NCBI GenBank assembly: GCA_036505295.1 | Contig: DASXTQ010000120.1 | Location: 1 to 45,494, forward strand | DNA from: WS-7 sp036505295 | GTDB lineage: Bacteria; Eisenbacteria; RBG-16-71-46; SZUA-252 | Direction: 5' to 3' | Length of the DNA: 45,494 nt | Shown: positions 25,512-33,298 of the stretch, piece by piece | Layout: the number at the start of each line of letters is the position of its first letter | How positions within the stretch are numbered: the first letter of the stretch is position 1 | Notes under the pieces: generated by a model | The model's input: the letters and a program-made list of their open reading frames with translations, nothing else | Databases searched by the model: none | Told to the model about the DNA's origin: nothing | Program-made: the position numbers and the translations under genes

Positions 25512-25928
25512 TTAGCGACGTGCCGACCCGTCTCCGAAGAAGAATTCGATCTCGGCACGCGCGGCCTCCGGAGAATCGGATGCGTGAACCGCGTTCCGCC
25601 CCTTGCTCTCCGCGAAGCGGGCGCGAATGGTGCCCGGCTTGGCGTCCTTGGGGTCGGTGGCGCCGATCAGATCGCGAAGCGCCTGGACCGCGTTCTCTCG
25701 CCTGAGTCGGCAGGGGATCGCCGGGCCGGACGACATGAACTCGACCAGCTCGTCCAAGAAGGGCTTCCCCTCGTGCACGGCGTAGAAGCGCCGCGCGTCG
25801 CGCGGCGCGAGCCTCACGAGGCGCAGGTCCAGAATCTCGAACCCCGCGCGTTCGGCCTCGGCCAGGATAGCACCGGCTTGGTGGCCCAGAACGGCGTCCG
25901 GTTTGATCATGAAGAGCGTGTCCTCCAA
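25512..25928 (-). CDS. ndk: Nucleoside diphosphate kinase
   Basis: A 138-residue kinase moving phosphate between nucleoside di- and triphosphates through a phospho-histidine. It shows TLFMIKPDAV at the N-terminus, FMSSGPAIPCRL, GATDPKDAKPGTIR and the catalytic His115 in NAVHASDS, where most enzymes read NxVHGSDS. TTG at 25928 is taken as the start: GGGAGG lies about five bases before it and it gives the usual length; the frame to 26018 adds 30 unlikely residues. A tandem 12-base repeat and a stem-loop lie just upstream. Confidence 0.94.
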   Translation of the reverse strand: MEDTLFMIKPDAVLGHQAGAILAEAERAGFEILDLRLVRLAPRDARRFYAVHEGKPFLDELVEFMSSGPAIPCRLRRENAVQALRDLIGATDPKDAKPGTIRARFAESKGRNAVHASDSPEAARAEIEFFFGDGSARR

Positions 25929-25940
25929 GTCTCCCTCCCT

Positions 25941-25964
25941 TACGATGGCGGCTACGATGGCGGC
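25941..25964. repeat. Perfect tandem 12-base repeat before ndk
   Basis: TACGATGGCGGC occurs twice in direct succession (25941-25952 and 25953-25964). It lies immediately upstream of the ndk ribosome-binding site and abuts a stem-loop. It may be a slippage product; a role in translation control is possible but unproven. Confidence 0.7.
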
Positions 25965-25982
25965 CGCGCTAGACGCGCGGCC
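25962..25982 (-). other. Stem-loop in the sucD-ndk spacer
   Basis: GGCCGCGC (25962-25969) pairs perfectly with GCGCGGCC (25975-25982) around a 5-base loop. No T-tract follows on the minus strand, so it is more likely a processing or attenuating hairpin than an intrinsic terminator. The remainder of the 137-base spacer shows no other clear element. Confidence 0.4.
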
Positions 25983-26065
25983 ACGGGCCACGGCTTCATT
26001 TCCGAGCAGGAATCTCACGCGGAGCGGTGGTCCGGTCTGGGTGGAGGCGGGGGACCGAGGCGCCG

Positions 26066-27019
26066 CTAGCGGCCGCGCCGCCGGGAGGCCTTGGCGGGAG
26101 CCGATCGTTTCGCCCTCCCGCGCACGAGCTTGAGCTTCGACTTTCGTTTCGGCCGGAGCGCGGCCGCGATCAAGCCCGGGATCTCGGACGGGGTCTTTGC
26201 GACCGGGATGCCGGCCTCCTGGAAGCGGGCCATCTTCTCCTGGGCCGTGCCGGAACCTCCCGACACGATCGCGCCCGCGTGCCCCATGCGCTTCCCGGGG
26301 GGCGCGGTCTGTCCCGCGATGAACGCGACGACCGGCTTCGTGATCGCGCGCCGGATGAGAACCGCCGCGTCTTCCTCGTCGCTACCTCCGATCTCGCCGA
26401 TCAGCACGATCGCTTCGGTCCCTCGGTCCTGCTCGTAGAGGCTCAGCATATCGGCGAACCGGGTCCCTACGATGGGGTCCCCGCCGATGCCGATGCACGT
26501 GGATTGGCCCAGCCCCGCGCGCGTGAGCTGCCAGACCACTTCGTAGGTGAGCGTGCCGCTTCGGCTCACAACACCCACCTTGCCGGGCTTTGCGATCGTT
26601 CCCGGCATGATCCCCACCTTGCACAAACCGGGCGAGATGAGGCCCGGACAATTCGGCCCGACAAGGCGTCCGCCGCGGCCCCGCACATACGCGGAGACCT
26701 CCACCATGTCGCGCACCGGGATTCCCTCGCTGATGCAGACCACGAGCGGGATCCCGGAGTCGACCGCTTCGTAGATGGCGTCCTGGGCGAGCGCCGCGGG
26801 GACGTAGATGACGGAGCAGTTCGCGCCCGTCTTCGCCACCGCCTCCTCGACCGAGTCGAAGACCGGAACCGAATGCACCTCTTCCCCGCCTTTGCCGGGG
26901 GTGACGCCGGCGACGACCTTGGTGCCGTAGTCGAGCATGCCGCGCGTGTGGAAGGAGCCGTCGCGTCCCGTGATCCCCTGCACTACGACCTTGGTCCCGC
27001 GTCCGACCAGAACGCTCAC
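26066..27019 (-). CDS. sucD: Succinyl-CoA synthetase alpha subunit
   Basis: A 317-residue alpha subunit carrying the CoA-binding Rossmann fold (QGITGRDGSFHTR near 14-26), GPNCPGLISPG near 121-131 and the phosphorylated His247 in GHAGAIVSGG. With SucC it makes succinate, CoA and a nucleoside triphosphate in the TCA cycle. The last 29 residues (289-317) are an extra Lys/Arg-rich tail. The GTG at 27019 overlaps the sucC stop as GTGA. Confidence 0.96.
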   Translation of the reverse strand: MSVLVGRGTKVVVQGITGRDGSFHTRGMLDYGTKVVAGVTPGKGGEEVHSVPVFDSVEEAVAKTGANCSVIYVPAALAQDAIYEAVDSGIPLVVCISEGIPVRDMVEVSAYVRGRGGRLVGPNCPGLISPGLCKVGIMPGTIAKPGKVGVVSRSGTLTYEVVWQLTRAGLGQSTCIGIGGDPIVGTRFADMLSLYEQDRGTEAIVLIGEIGGSDEEDAAVLIRRAITKPVVAFIAGQTAPPGKRMGHAGAIVSGGSGTAQEKMARFQEAGIPVAKTPSEIPGLIAAALRPKRKSKLKLVRGRAKRSAPAKASRRRGR

Positions 27020-28152
27020 GCCGCCTCCGCGGCGCGCGCGATCACGGCCCGCACGGCTTCGTCCATATCGCTCAGGGCCATGAGCCCTCGCTCTCCCAGG
27101 ATCTCGCGCGCCTCCCTCTCGTTGGTGCCGGTGAGGCGGATCACGATCGGGATCCTCACCTGCAGCCGGTCGAGCGCCAGGAGGAGGCCCCGGGCCACGT
27201 CGTCGCAGCGAGTGATGCCGCCGAAAATGTTGAATAGCACGGCCCGCACGCGCGAATCCCCGGTCAGGATATGCATCGCGGCCTCGACCTTGTCCGGATT
27301 CGACGAGCCCCCGATGTCCAGGAAGTTTGCCGGCTTCCCTCCGTGGAACTGGATCAGGTCCATGGTCGCCATCGCGAGCCCCGCGCCGTTCACGACGCAC
27401 CCGATCGTCCCGTCGAGCTTCACGTACGAGAGACCGCGGGCGCGCGCTTCGATTTCGCCGGGATCCTCGGCCGAGAGATCGCGCATCGCGGCGAGGTCGG
27501 GATGCCGGTCGAGCGCGTTGTCGTCGATCACGATCTTCGCGTCGAGCGCTAGGACCTCGCCCGTTTTCGTGACGACCAGTGGATTGATTTCGGCCAGGGA
27601 GGCGTCTTGGTCGTGGTAGGCGCGCACGAGCCGGATCAGGATGGGAACGATCCGTTTCTGAACCGCCGGGTCCTTGTCGAGAAACCGCGCGGCGGCCCGG
27701 GCCCGATAGGCCGGGAGCCCCCTTGCGTCGATCGGTATTCGGAGAATCTTCTGCGGCGTCGAGCGCGCGACCTCCTCGATATCGATCCCGCCCGCCGGGC
27801 TCACCATGAGAAGCGGCGCCTCGTTCTTCCGATCCAGAACGATTCCCGCGTAATACTCGCGCGCGATGTCCGCCGAGGGCGTGATCAGCACGCGGTTCAC
27901 CTTGAGACCGCGAAGCTCCATGCCGAGGATGCGCCCCGCCTCGCGCGAAAGGTCCTCACCGCTGCGGACCACCTTGATGCCCCCCGCCTTTCCGCGGCCG
28001 CCGATCAGAACCTGGGCCTTCACCACGGCCGGATACCCGAGACGCTCCGCGGCTTGGAGCGCGTCCTCCACGCTCGAGGCAACCTCACCGGGCGGGACCG
28101 GGATGCCCGCGGCTCGAAAGATCTCCTTGGACTGGTATTCGTGCAGGTTCAA
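27016..28152 (-). CDS. sucC: Succinyl-CoA synthetase beta subunit
   Basis: A 378-residue ATP-grasp beta subunit with the family start MNLHEYQSKEIFRAAGIPVP, KAQVLIGGRGKAGGIKV near 44-60, EINPLVVT near 196 and the C-terminal NIFGGITRCDDVARG segment. The TTG at 28152 is chosen because it puts the N-terminus exactly right and overlaps the upstream stop as TTGA; the frame to 28416 is an out-of-frame reading of the upstream gene. Confidence 0.96.
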   Translation of the reverse strand: MNLHEYQSKEIFRAAGIPVPPGEVASSVEDALQAAERLGYPAVVKAQVLIGGRGKAGGIKVVRSGEDLSREAGRILGMELRGLKVNRVLITPSADIAREYYAGIVLDRKNEAPLLMVSPAGGIDIEEVARSTPQKILRIPIDARGLPAYRARAAARFLDKDPAVQKRIVPILIRLVRAYHDQDASLAEINPLVVTKTGEVLALDAKIVIDDNALDRHPDLAAMRDLSAEDPGEIEARARGLSYVKLDGTIGCVVNGAGLAMATMDLIQFHGGKPANFLDIGGSSNPDKVEAAMHILTGDSRVRAVLFNIFGGITRCDDVARGLLLALDRLQVRIPIVIRLTGTNEREAREILGERGLMALSDMDEAVRAVIARAAEAA

Positions 28153-29591
28153 CGCTTGGTCTTTACCCGCGCGGCCTTCCGGGCCGCCCGCTTCATGCCG
28201 CCTGTGCCCAGGCCGGCTTCGCTCGTGGCGCGCTTCGTGCCGGGCTTCTTGAATCCGGCGGCTTCCACGAGATTCAGCCTCTCTCGGATCACGTCCTCGA
28301 GCTTCGGCCGGCCGATCTCCTCGAGCTCGTAGCCCACGCGCACGGCCGGGCGTTTCATGTTCACGAGGCGTCTCAGATCGATCGGCGTCGCGACGATCAC
28401 CACGTCGCACTCGCATCCGTTGATCGTGCGCTCGAGATCCCGTATCTGCTCCTTCGAGTATCCCATCGCGGGGAGGAGCGGACCGATATTCGGGTACTGG
28501 CGGAACGTGTCCTTGATTCCTCCGACGAGCCAGGGCCTGGGATCCACGATCTCGCGGGCCCCGTGGCGCCGCGCGGCGATGACGCCCGCGCCGTACTTCA
28601 TCTCCCCGTGGGTCAGGGTGGGTCCGTCCTCGATCACGAGCGCGCGCTTGCCGCGGATCCGCTCGGGGTGATCGACGGTGATCGGCGAGGCGGCGTCGAT
28701 GATGACGGCGCCCGGATTGAGGTCCTGGATCGAGCTCCGGACCGCTTCGATGTTCTCGTAGTCGGTCGTCGTCTCCTTGTTGATCACGACCACGTCCGCG
28801 AGCCGCACGTTCGTTTCGCCGGGATGGTAGGAGCGTTCGTGGCCGGGCCGGTGCGGATCCGCCACCACGATTTGCAGATTGGGCCTCACGAACGAGAAAT
28901 CGTTGTTACCGCCGTCCCAGACGATGACGTCCGCCTCCTGTTCCGCCTCTCGGAAGATCTCCGCGTAGTCGATCCCCGCGTAGACGATCGTGCCCCGGTC
29001 GAGATGCGGCTCATACTCCTCGCGCTCCTCGATGGTGCACTTGTGCCGGTCCAGGTCGGCGTAGGTTTCGAAGCGCTGCACGCCCTGGCGGGAAAGATCG
29101 CCGTAGGGCATCGGATGGCGGATCGCGACGACCCGCTTCGCCATCGATTTCAAGATTTCGCAGACCTTGCGCGTGGTCTGGCTCTTCCCCGAGCCCGTGC
29201 GCACCGCGTTCACCGCGATCACCGGGACCCGGCTCCTGAGCTGCGTCGCGTTCGGACCCATGAGCGTGAAGTCGCAGCCCAAGCTCGCGATCCACGATGC
29301 CTTGTGCATCACGTATTCATGGGAGACGTCGCTGTAGGCAAACACGACTTCGTCGACGTCGTGCTCGCGGATCAGGGCCGGCAGCTCCTGCTCGGGGACG
29401 ATGGGGATTCCCTTGGGATATCGTCCGCCGGCCAGGGAAGGGGGATAGCGGCGGGAGTCGATGCCGGGGATTTGGGCGGAGGCTGTAAACGCCACCACGA
29501 AGTACTCGGGACGTTTCTTGAAGAATACGTTGAAGTTGTGAAAATCGCGTCCGCCGGCGCCCATGATCACAACACGTCGGGCCTTACTCAC
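28149..29591 (-). CDS. Cyclic 2,3-diphosphoglycerate synthetase homologue
   Basis: A 480-residue soluble protein matching the family of cyclic 2,3-diphosphoglycerate synthetase, known from methanogens, where it closes 2,3-DPG to a thermoprotectant. It shows an N-terminal Rossmann-like part (VVIMGAGGRDFHNFNVFF), VFAYSDVSHEYVMHKAS near 84-100, a P-loop VRTGSGKSQ near 129-137, and RHPMPYGDL near 157. The tail after about residue 445 is basic (KKPGTKR, KRAARKAARVKTKR). GTG at 29591 is preferred over GTG at 29600 because GGAGGAGGT lies nine bases from the former and touches the latter. It overlaps sucC by four bases. Family membership is likely; the bacterial substrate is unknown. Confidence 0.75.
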   Translation of the reverse strand: MSKARRVVIMGAGGRDFHNFNVFFKKRPEYFVVAFTASAQIPGIDSRRYPPSLAGGRYPKGIPIVPEQELPALIREHDVDEVVFAYSDVSHEYVMHKASWIASLGCDFTLMGPNATQLRSRVPVIAVNAVRTGSGKSQTTRKVCEILKSMAKRVVAIRHPMPYGDLSRQGVQRFETYADLDRHKCTIEEREEYEPHLDRGTIVYAGIDYAEIFREAEQEADVIVWDGGNNDFSFVRPNLQIVVADPHRPGHERSYHPGETNVRLADVVVINKETTTDYENIEAVRSSIQDLNPGAVIIDAASPITVDHPERIRGKRALVIEDGPTLTHGEMKYGAGVIAARRHGAREIVDPRPWLVGGIKDTFRQYPNIGPLLPAMGYSKEQIRDLERTINGCECDVVIVATPIDLRRLVNMKRPAVRVGYELEEIGRPKLEDVIRERLNLVEAAGFKKPGTKRATSEAGLGTGGMKRAARKAARVKTKR

Positions 29592-29731
29592 TCGAGGCAC
29601 ACCTCCTCCAAGGGTTCGTGCAAGGACCGGCGTATCCCGAGTAATGCAGCGAAAGCTTCGAGCCGCTCGCCGCGGAGCAGGATGTCACCGATCAGGGTCG
29701 CACTGGATTCACTACATTGGGGTAACACAAC

Positions 29732-29761
29732 ACCTTAGCCGCCACCCACTGCCCCTGTCAA
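29732..29761 (-). promoter_or_regulatory. Sigma70 promoter for the cDPGS-sucCD operon
   Basis: On the minus strand a perfect TTGACA (29761-29756) and TAAGGT (29737-29732) are 18 bases apart. The expected start near 29725 leaves a leader of about 130 bases before the GTG at 29591. This lies in the largest non-coding gap of the minus-strand run (29592-29799); nothing else is evident there. Confidence 0.6.
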
Positions 29762-29799
29762 GCCCTCGGCGAGAGGTTGTTGCGGAGTCTTGAATTGGG

Positions 29800-30276
29800 C
29801 TAGGGGCGCCCCGAGCGGATTCGATCGGCGAGGGAAGACGACGAAAATCCAGGCACGAGCGGGATCAGGTGGACCTGCCCGCCGGCGCGCTCGACGGCCT
29901 CGCGCCCGACGACGTTGGCCGGGGCGTAGTCCCCGCCTTTCACCAGAATGTCCGGGAGAATCTCTTCGATCAGGCGAAGCGGGGTCTCTTCGTCGAAGAG
30001 CACGACGTAGTCGACGCTCGCGAGCGCGGCCACGACCGTCGCGCGCGCCGATTCCCCCTGGACAGGGCGTTCCGGACCCTTGATCGCGCGGACCGACCGG
30101 TCTGAATTCACTCCGACGAGGAGGTAGTGCCCAAGGCTTCGAGCGCGACGCAGGAGCTCGGTGTGGCCGGGATGGATCAGGTCGAAGCAGCCGTTCGTGA
30201 ACACGAAACGCCGGCCCAGGATCCGGGCGGCCTTCCGGCGGCGCTTCGCTTCTTCGAGGGTGAGGATTTCACCCAA
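29800..30276 (-). CDS. rfaE2: Heptose 1-phosphate adenylyltransferase (HldE C-terminal domain type)
   Basis: A 158-residue nucleotidyltransferase making ADP-heptose for the lipopolysaccharide core. It shows FVFTNGCFDLIHPGHTELL near 23-41 (HxGH motif), GVNSDRSVRAIKGPERPV near 55-72, and ILVKGGDYAP. The start is uncertain: TTG at 30276 overlaps the rfaE1 stop by eight bases and has GGGAG nine bases upstream; longer starts lie inside rfaE1. It is separate from the kinase, as in the split HldA/HldC arrangement. Confidence 0.9.
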   Translation of the reverse strand: MGEILTLEEAKRRRKAARILGRRFVFTNGCFDLIHPGHTELLRRARSLGHYLLVGVNSDRSVRAIKGPERPVQGESARATVVAALASVDYVVLFDEETPLRLIEEILPDILVKGGDYAPANVVGREAVERAGGQVHLIPLVPGFSSSSLADRIRSGRP

Positions 30277-31306
30277 CGGGCAGATCTCCCAAGGACTCGA
30301 TGAGCTTCGCCGCGGTCGCGGCCGCGGTTCCAAGCTCCGCCACCACGAGCCCCGCCGCGTGATTGGCGAGCACGCACGCCTCTCCCAGGGGAGCGCGCGC
30401 GGCGAGCGCGGTCGCGATTGTCGCGACGACGGTGTCCCCCGCTCCGGTCACGTCGAAGACCTTTCGCGCCCGGGTGGGAAAATGCTCGTGTCCTTCCGAC
30501 GTGAAGAGCGACATCCCCTCCTCGCCGCGCGTGATCAGGACCGCTTCGGCGTCGAGCTTGTCCCGGAGCTCGAAGCCCGCCTCGATCAGATCCTCGCCGT
30601 TACGAATCCTGCGCCCCCATGCCTGGGAAGCTTCCGCGACGTTGGGCGTGATCACCGAGACGCCGCGGTACCGGAGAAAATGTTCCTCCTTGGGATCGAC
30701 CGCGCAGGGAATGCCGCGTCTCTTGACCTCGGGCAGGAGCCGATCCAGCATTGCCGGAGATACGACCCCCTTGCCGTAGTCGGAGACGAGCACCGCCGAT
30801 GCGTCGGGAAGCGCGCGCTCGATGTGCCGCCACAACTCGTCGATCACGGAGGATGCGGGGGCTTCGCGGGATTCCTCGTCGGCGCGCAACACCTGCTGAT
30901 GGTGCGCGATGATGCGCGTCTTGAGCGTCGTGCGGCGCGCGGGATCGCTGAGCACGCCGCCGTCCGCGTCCACTTCGCGCGCGTGGAGCTCTCGCCTCAG
31001 GCTCTCGGCCGCAGCGTCGGCCCCCGCGACCCCGATCAAGACGGGCGTCGCCCCGAGCGCGCGAACGTTGTGCGCCACGTTGGCCGCCCCGCCCAGGCGA
31101 AGCTCTTCGCGCTCCACGTCGACCACCAGCACGGGCGCTTCGGGAGAGACGCGCGTGGCGCGGCCCCAGAGGTAGCGGTCGAGGATCACGTCTCCGATCA
31201 CGACCACGCGGCGGCCGCGGAAGCTCCGGACGCGCGCCTCGAGCGCCGCGCGGGTAAGAAGCGGCGTGGCCTTTGCCCCGAGTTCACCTCTTCCAACCGA
31301 GGTCAG
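30269..31306 (-). CDS. rfaE1: D-glycero-beta-D-manno-heptose-7-phosphate kinase (HldE N-terminal domain type)
   Basis: A PfkB-family sugar kinase of about 345 residues. It shows VVVIGDVILDRYLWG, SPEAPV, the glycine pair LGGAANVAHN, and the anion hole/catalytic base FDVTGAGDTVVATI near residue 290. No ATG, GTG or TTG lies in frame between the upstream gene's stop and the family core. The only fitting start is CTG at 31306, giving a CTGA overlap with the DUF2007 stop; otherwise a GTG in RRVVVIGD would truncate the core. It precedes rfaE2 by a short overlap. Confidence 0.88.
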   Translation of the reverse strand: MTSVGRGELGAKATPLLTRAALEARVRSFRGRRVVVIGDVILDRYLWGRATRVSPEAPVLVVDVEREELRLGGAANVAHNVRALGATPVLIGVAGADAAAESLRRELHAREVDADGGVLSDPARRTTLKTRIIAHHQQVLRADEESREAPASSVIDELWRHIERALPDASAVLVSDYGKGVVSPAMLDRLLPEVKRRGIPCAVDPKEEHFLRYRGVSVITPNVAEASQAWGRRIRNGEDLIEAGFELRDKLDAEAVLITRGEEGMSLFTSEGHEHFPTRARKVFDVTGAGDTVVATIATALAARAPLGEACVLANHAAGLVVAELGTAAATAAKLIESLGDLPVG

Positions 31307-31614
31307 GCGATCTCCTCGGGCGGGCCCTGCTCCGGGGTCGCCGCCAAGTAGTCCTCGATGAGCGCGCGCGCGCGGTCGGCGTCTTTCCCCAGCACCTCGA
31401 CCCGTCCCCAGAATCCGTGGTGGAGCGTCTCCAGCGTGCTGAACCATGCGATCTGGACCGGCTGCGCTACGGCCTCGATCCCCTGGCTCCTCAAGAAATC
31501 GCACAGCATGGTCGCGGTCTGCTCGTCCGGCACTTCCCGAACCGACACCAAAGCCTCGTGAGCGAGCTCGTGCTCCTCACGCCGCGATCCCTTTTCGTCG
31601 TCCCTGTCGCTCAT
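31303..31614 (-). CDS. DUF2007-type small signal-transducing-family protein
   Basis: A 103-residue protein resembling DUF2007: a short ferredoxin-like alpha/beta unit with ALVSVREVPDEQTATMLCDF near 21-40, LRSQGIEAVAQP after it and GRVEVLGKDADRARALIEDY near 70-90. No catalytic motif is seen, and the function of the family is unknown. The ATG at 31614 overlaps the galE stop as ATGA. It is wedged between galE and the heptose kinase gene. Confidence 0.7.
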   Translation of the reverse strand: MSDRDDEKGSRREEHELAHEALVSVREVPDEQTATMLCDFLRSQGIEAVAQPVQIAWFSTLETLHHGFWGRVEVLGKDADRARALIEDYLAATPEQGPPEEIA

Positions 31615-32594
31615 TCCTTGTAGCCCTCCGGATGGCGCACCCGCCACCCCCAAGCAGTCTCGAGGATCACGCTCAGGCTCTCGAATTGAGGCCTCCAGCC
31701 TAGCACGCGGCGCGCGGCATCCGGCGAGGCAATCAGCGCAGGCGGGTCGCCCTCTCTCCGGGGCGCCGGAACGGTGGGCACGGGCCTCCCCGTCACCGTC
31801 TCAACCGCCGCGACCACCTCCCGCACGGATGCGCCTCGTCCCGCGCCCAGGTTGAACGCGCGGCTTTCTCCCCCCTCGGCGAGATAGCGGATGGCGCGCA
31901 CGTGCGCCTCGGCGAGATCAACCACATGAACATAATCGCGGATCGCGGTTCCGTCCGGGGTCGGATAGTCCGACCCGTAGATCGGCACCGGCTCGCGCGC
32001 CCCGCGCGCGGCATCCAGGAGGAGCGGAATCAGGTGCGTCTCATCCCGGTGATCCTCGCCTCGATCGATGCTCGCCCCCGCCACGTTGAAGTAGCGCAGC
32101 GCCACATAACGGATCCCCCCGGTCGCAGCGCGCTCTTCCAGGATGCGCTCGAACCGAAGCTTCGTTTCTCCGTAGGGATTCGACGGGTGGAGCGGAGAGG
32201 ATTCGGTGAGCGGCATGGGAGCGGATGGGTCGTAGACCGCGGCCGAGGAGGAAAAGACCAGATCGGTCACGCCGTGCGCGCGCATCGTGTCGAGGAGAAT
32301 GGCCCCCTGGGTGACGTTGACCTCCTCATAGAGATCGGGCTTCGCCACCGACTCGGCGACCACCGATTTCGCGGCCAGGTGGATCACGCAATCGATGCTC
32401 TTTGCCTGAAAGGCCTGACCGAGCCTTTCCGGATCACCGACGCTCCCTTCGACGAGGTAGGCGAGAGGCGCAACGGCGTCTCGGTGGCCTGTGGAGAGAT
32501 CATCGAGCACGATCGCCGAATGGCGCGCCCGGACCAGCTCCTCCACGACGACGCTCCCGATGTATCCGGCGCCGCCCGTCACCAGTACGTTCAC
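31611..32594 (-). CDS. galE: UDP-glucose 4-epimerase
   Basis: A 327-residue extended short-chain dehydrogenase-type epimerase making UDP-galactose for surface polysaccharides. It has VLVTGGAGYIGS at the N-terminus, HLAAKSVVAES near 70-80, the Ser of SSSAAVYDPSAP near 115 and the YGETK catalytic Tyr/Lys near 140. YFNVAGA and the C-terminal RAFNLGAGRGASVREV also fit GalE. The GTG at 32594 overlaps the rpe stop as GTGA; a longer open frame to 33326 only reads rpe in the wrong frame. Confidence 0.94.
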   Translation of the reverse strand: MNVLVTGGAGYIGSVVVEELVRARHSAIVLDDLSTGHRDAVAPLAYLVEGSVGDPERLGQAFQAKSIDCVIHLAAKSVVAESVAKPDLYEEVNVTQGAILLDTMRAHGVTDLVFSSSAAVYDPSAPMPLTESSPLHPSNPYGETKLRFERILEERAATGGIRYVALRYFNVAGASIDRGEDHRDETHLIPLLLDAARGAREPVPIYGSDYPTPDGTAIRDYVHVVDLAEAHVRAIRYLAEGGESRAFNLGAGRGASVREVVAAVETVTGRPVPTVPAPRREGDPPALIASPDAARRVLGWRPQFESLSVILETAWGWRVRHPEGYKE

Positions 32595-33298
32595 CCGGGC
32601 TCGACGCTTCGACGCAGCGTCTGAAGCGCCGCGGCCGGATCGGGCATGCGAAAGATCGAATGCCCCGCGATGAACGTATCCGCGCCCGCGCGTGCGGCCC
32701 GCGGAGCGGTCCTTGGGTCGATGCCCCCGTCGACCCCCAGCAGGCAGTCGAGCTTCTCGTCGTCGATGGCGGCCCGCACCGTCGCGATGCGCTCCTCCGA
32801 TCCATCGAGAAACGCCTGCCCGCCCCTCCCCGGCTCGACCGTCATGACGAGCGCGATGTCGCATCCGGAGAGGGCCCCCAGGAGGCGCGGAAGCGGAGTC
32901 GCGGGCTTGATCGAGAGCCCCGCGCGCAGCCCGCGCGCGCGGATCCTGCGTGAGGCCAGGACGGGATCTTCGACCGCCTCGACGTGGACGATCAAATGGT
33001 CCGCACCCGCTTCCGCGAACTCGTCGAGGAAGCGCAGCGGATCGACGATCATGAGGTGAACGTCCAGCGGAATCGGCGTGAGCCGACGCATGGCCTGGAC
33101 GAGGATCGGTCCGAAGGTGAGATTCGGGACGAACTGGCCGTCCATGACGTCGACGTGGAGGAAATCGGCCCCCGCGCGGGTCACGCACGCGATCTCGTCT
33201 CCCAGGCGGGAAAAATCGGCGGACAGGATGGACGGGCAAATCCGGTTCCGCTGCCGGCGGGCCCAGCCGGCGGCACCCTCCGGACCGAGGGCGCTCAC
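32591..33298 (-). CDS. rpe: Ribulose-phosphate 3-epimerase
   Basis: A 235-residue TIM-barrel epimerase of the pentose-phosphate pathway. It shows CPSILSADFSRL, HVDVMDGQFVPNLTFGP, DVHLMIVDP, MTVEPGRGGQAF and VDGGIDP, which carry the metal and acid/base residues. Its GTG at 33298 overlaps the PASTA gene stop as GTGA. In Firmicutes rpe also lies downstream of the def-fmt-rsmB-prkC block. Confidence 0.96.
   Translation of the reverse strand: MSALGPEGAAGWARRQRNRICPSILSADFSRLGDEIACVTRAGADFLHVDVMDGQFVPNLTFGPILVQAMRRLTPIPLDVHLMIVDPLRFLDEFAEAGADHLIVHVEAVEDPVLASRRIRARGLRAGLSIKPATPLPRLLGALSGCDIALVMTVEPGRGGQAFLDGSEERIATVRAAIDDEKLDCLLGVDGGIDPRTAPRAARAGADTFIAGHSIFRMPDPAAALQTLRRSVEPG

Noticed and set aside
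23697..27619. Plus-strand frames of 516 and 530 codons over plsX/rpmF and sucCD
   Set aside because: They run antisense to well-identified genes, cross gene boundaries and contain no recognisable domain.
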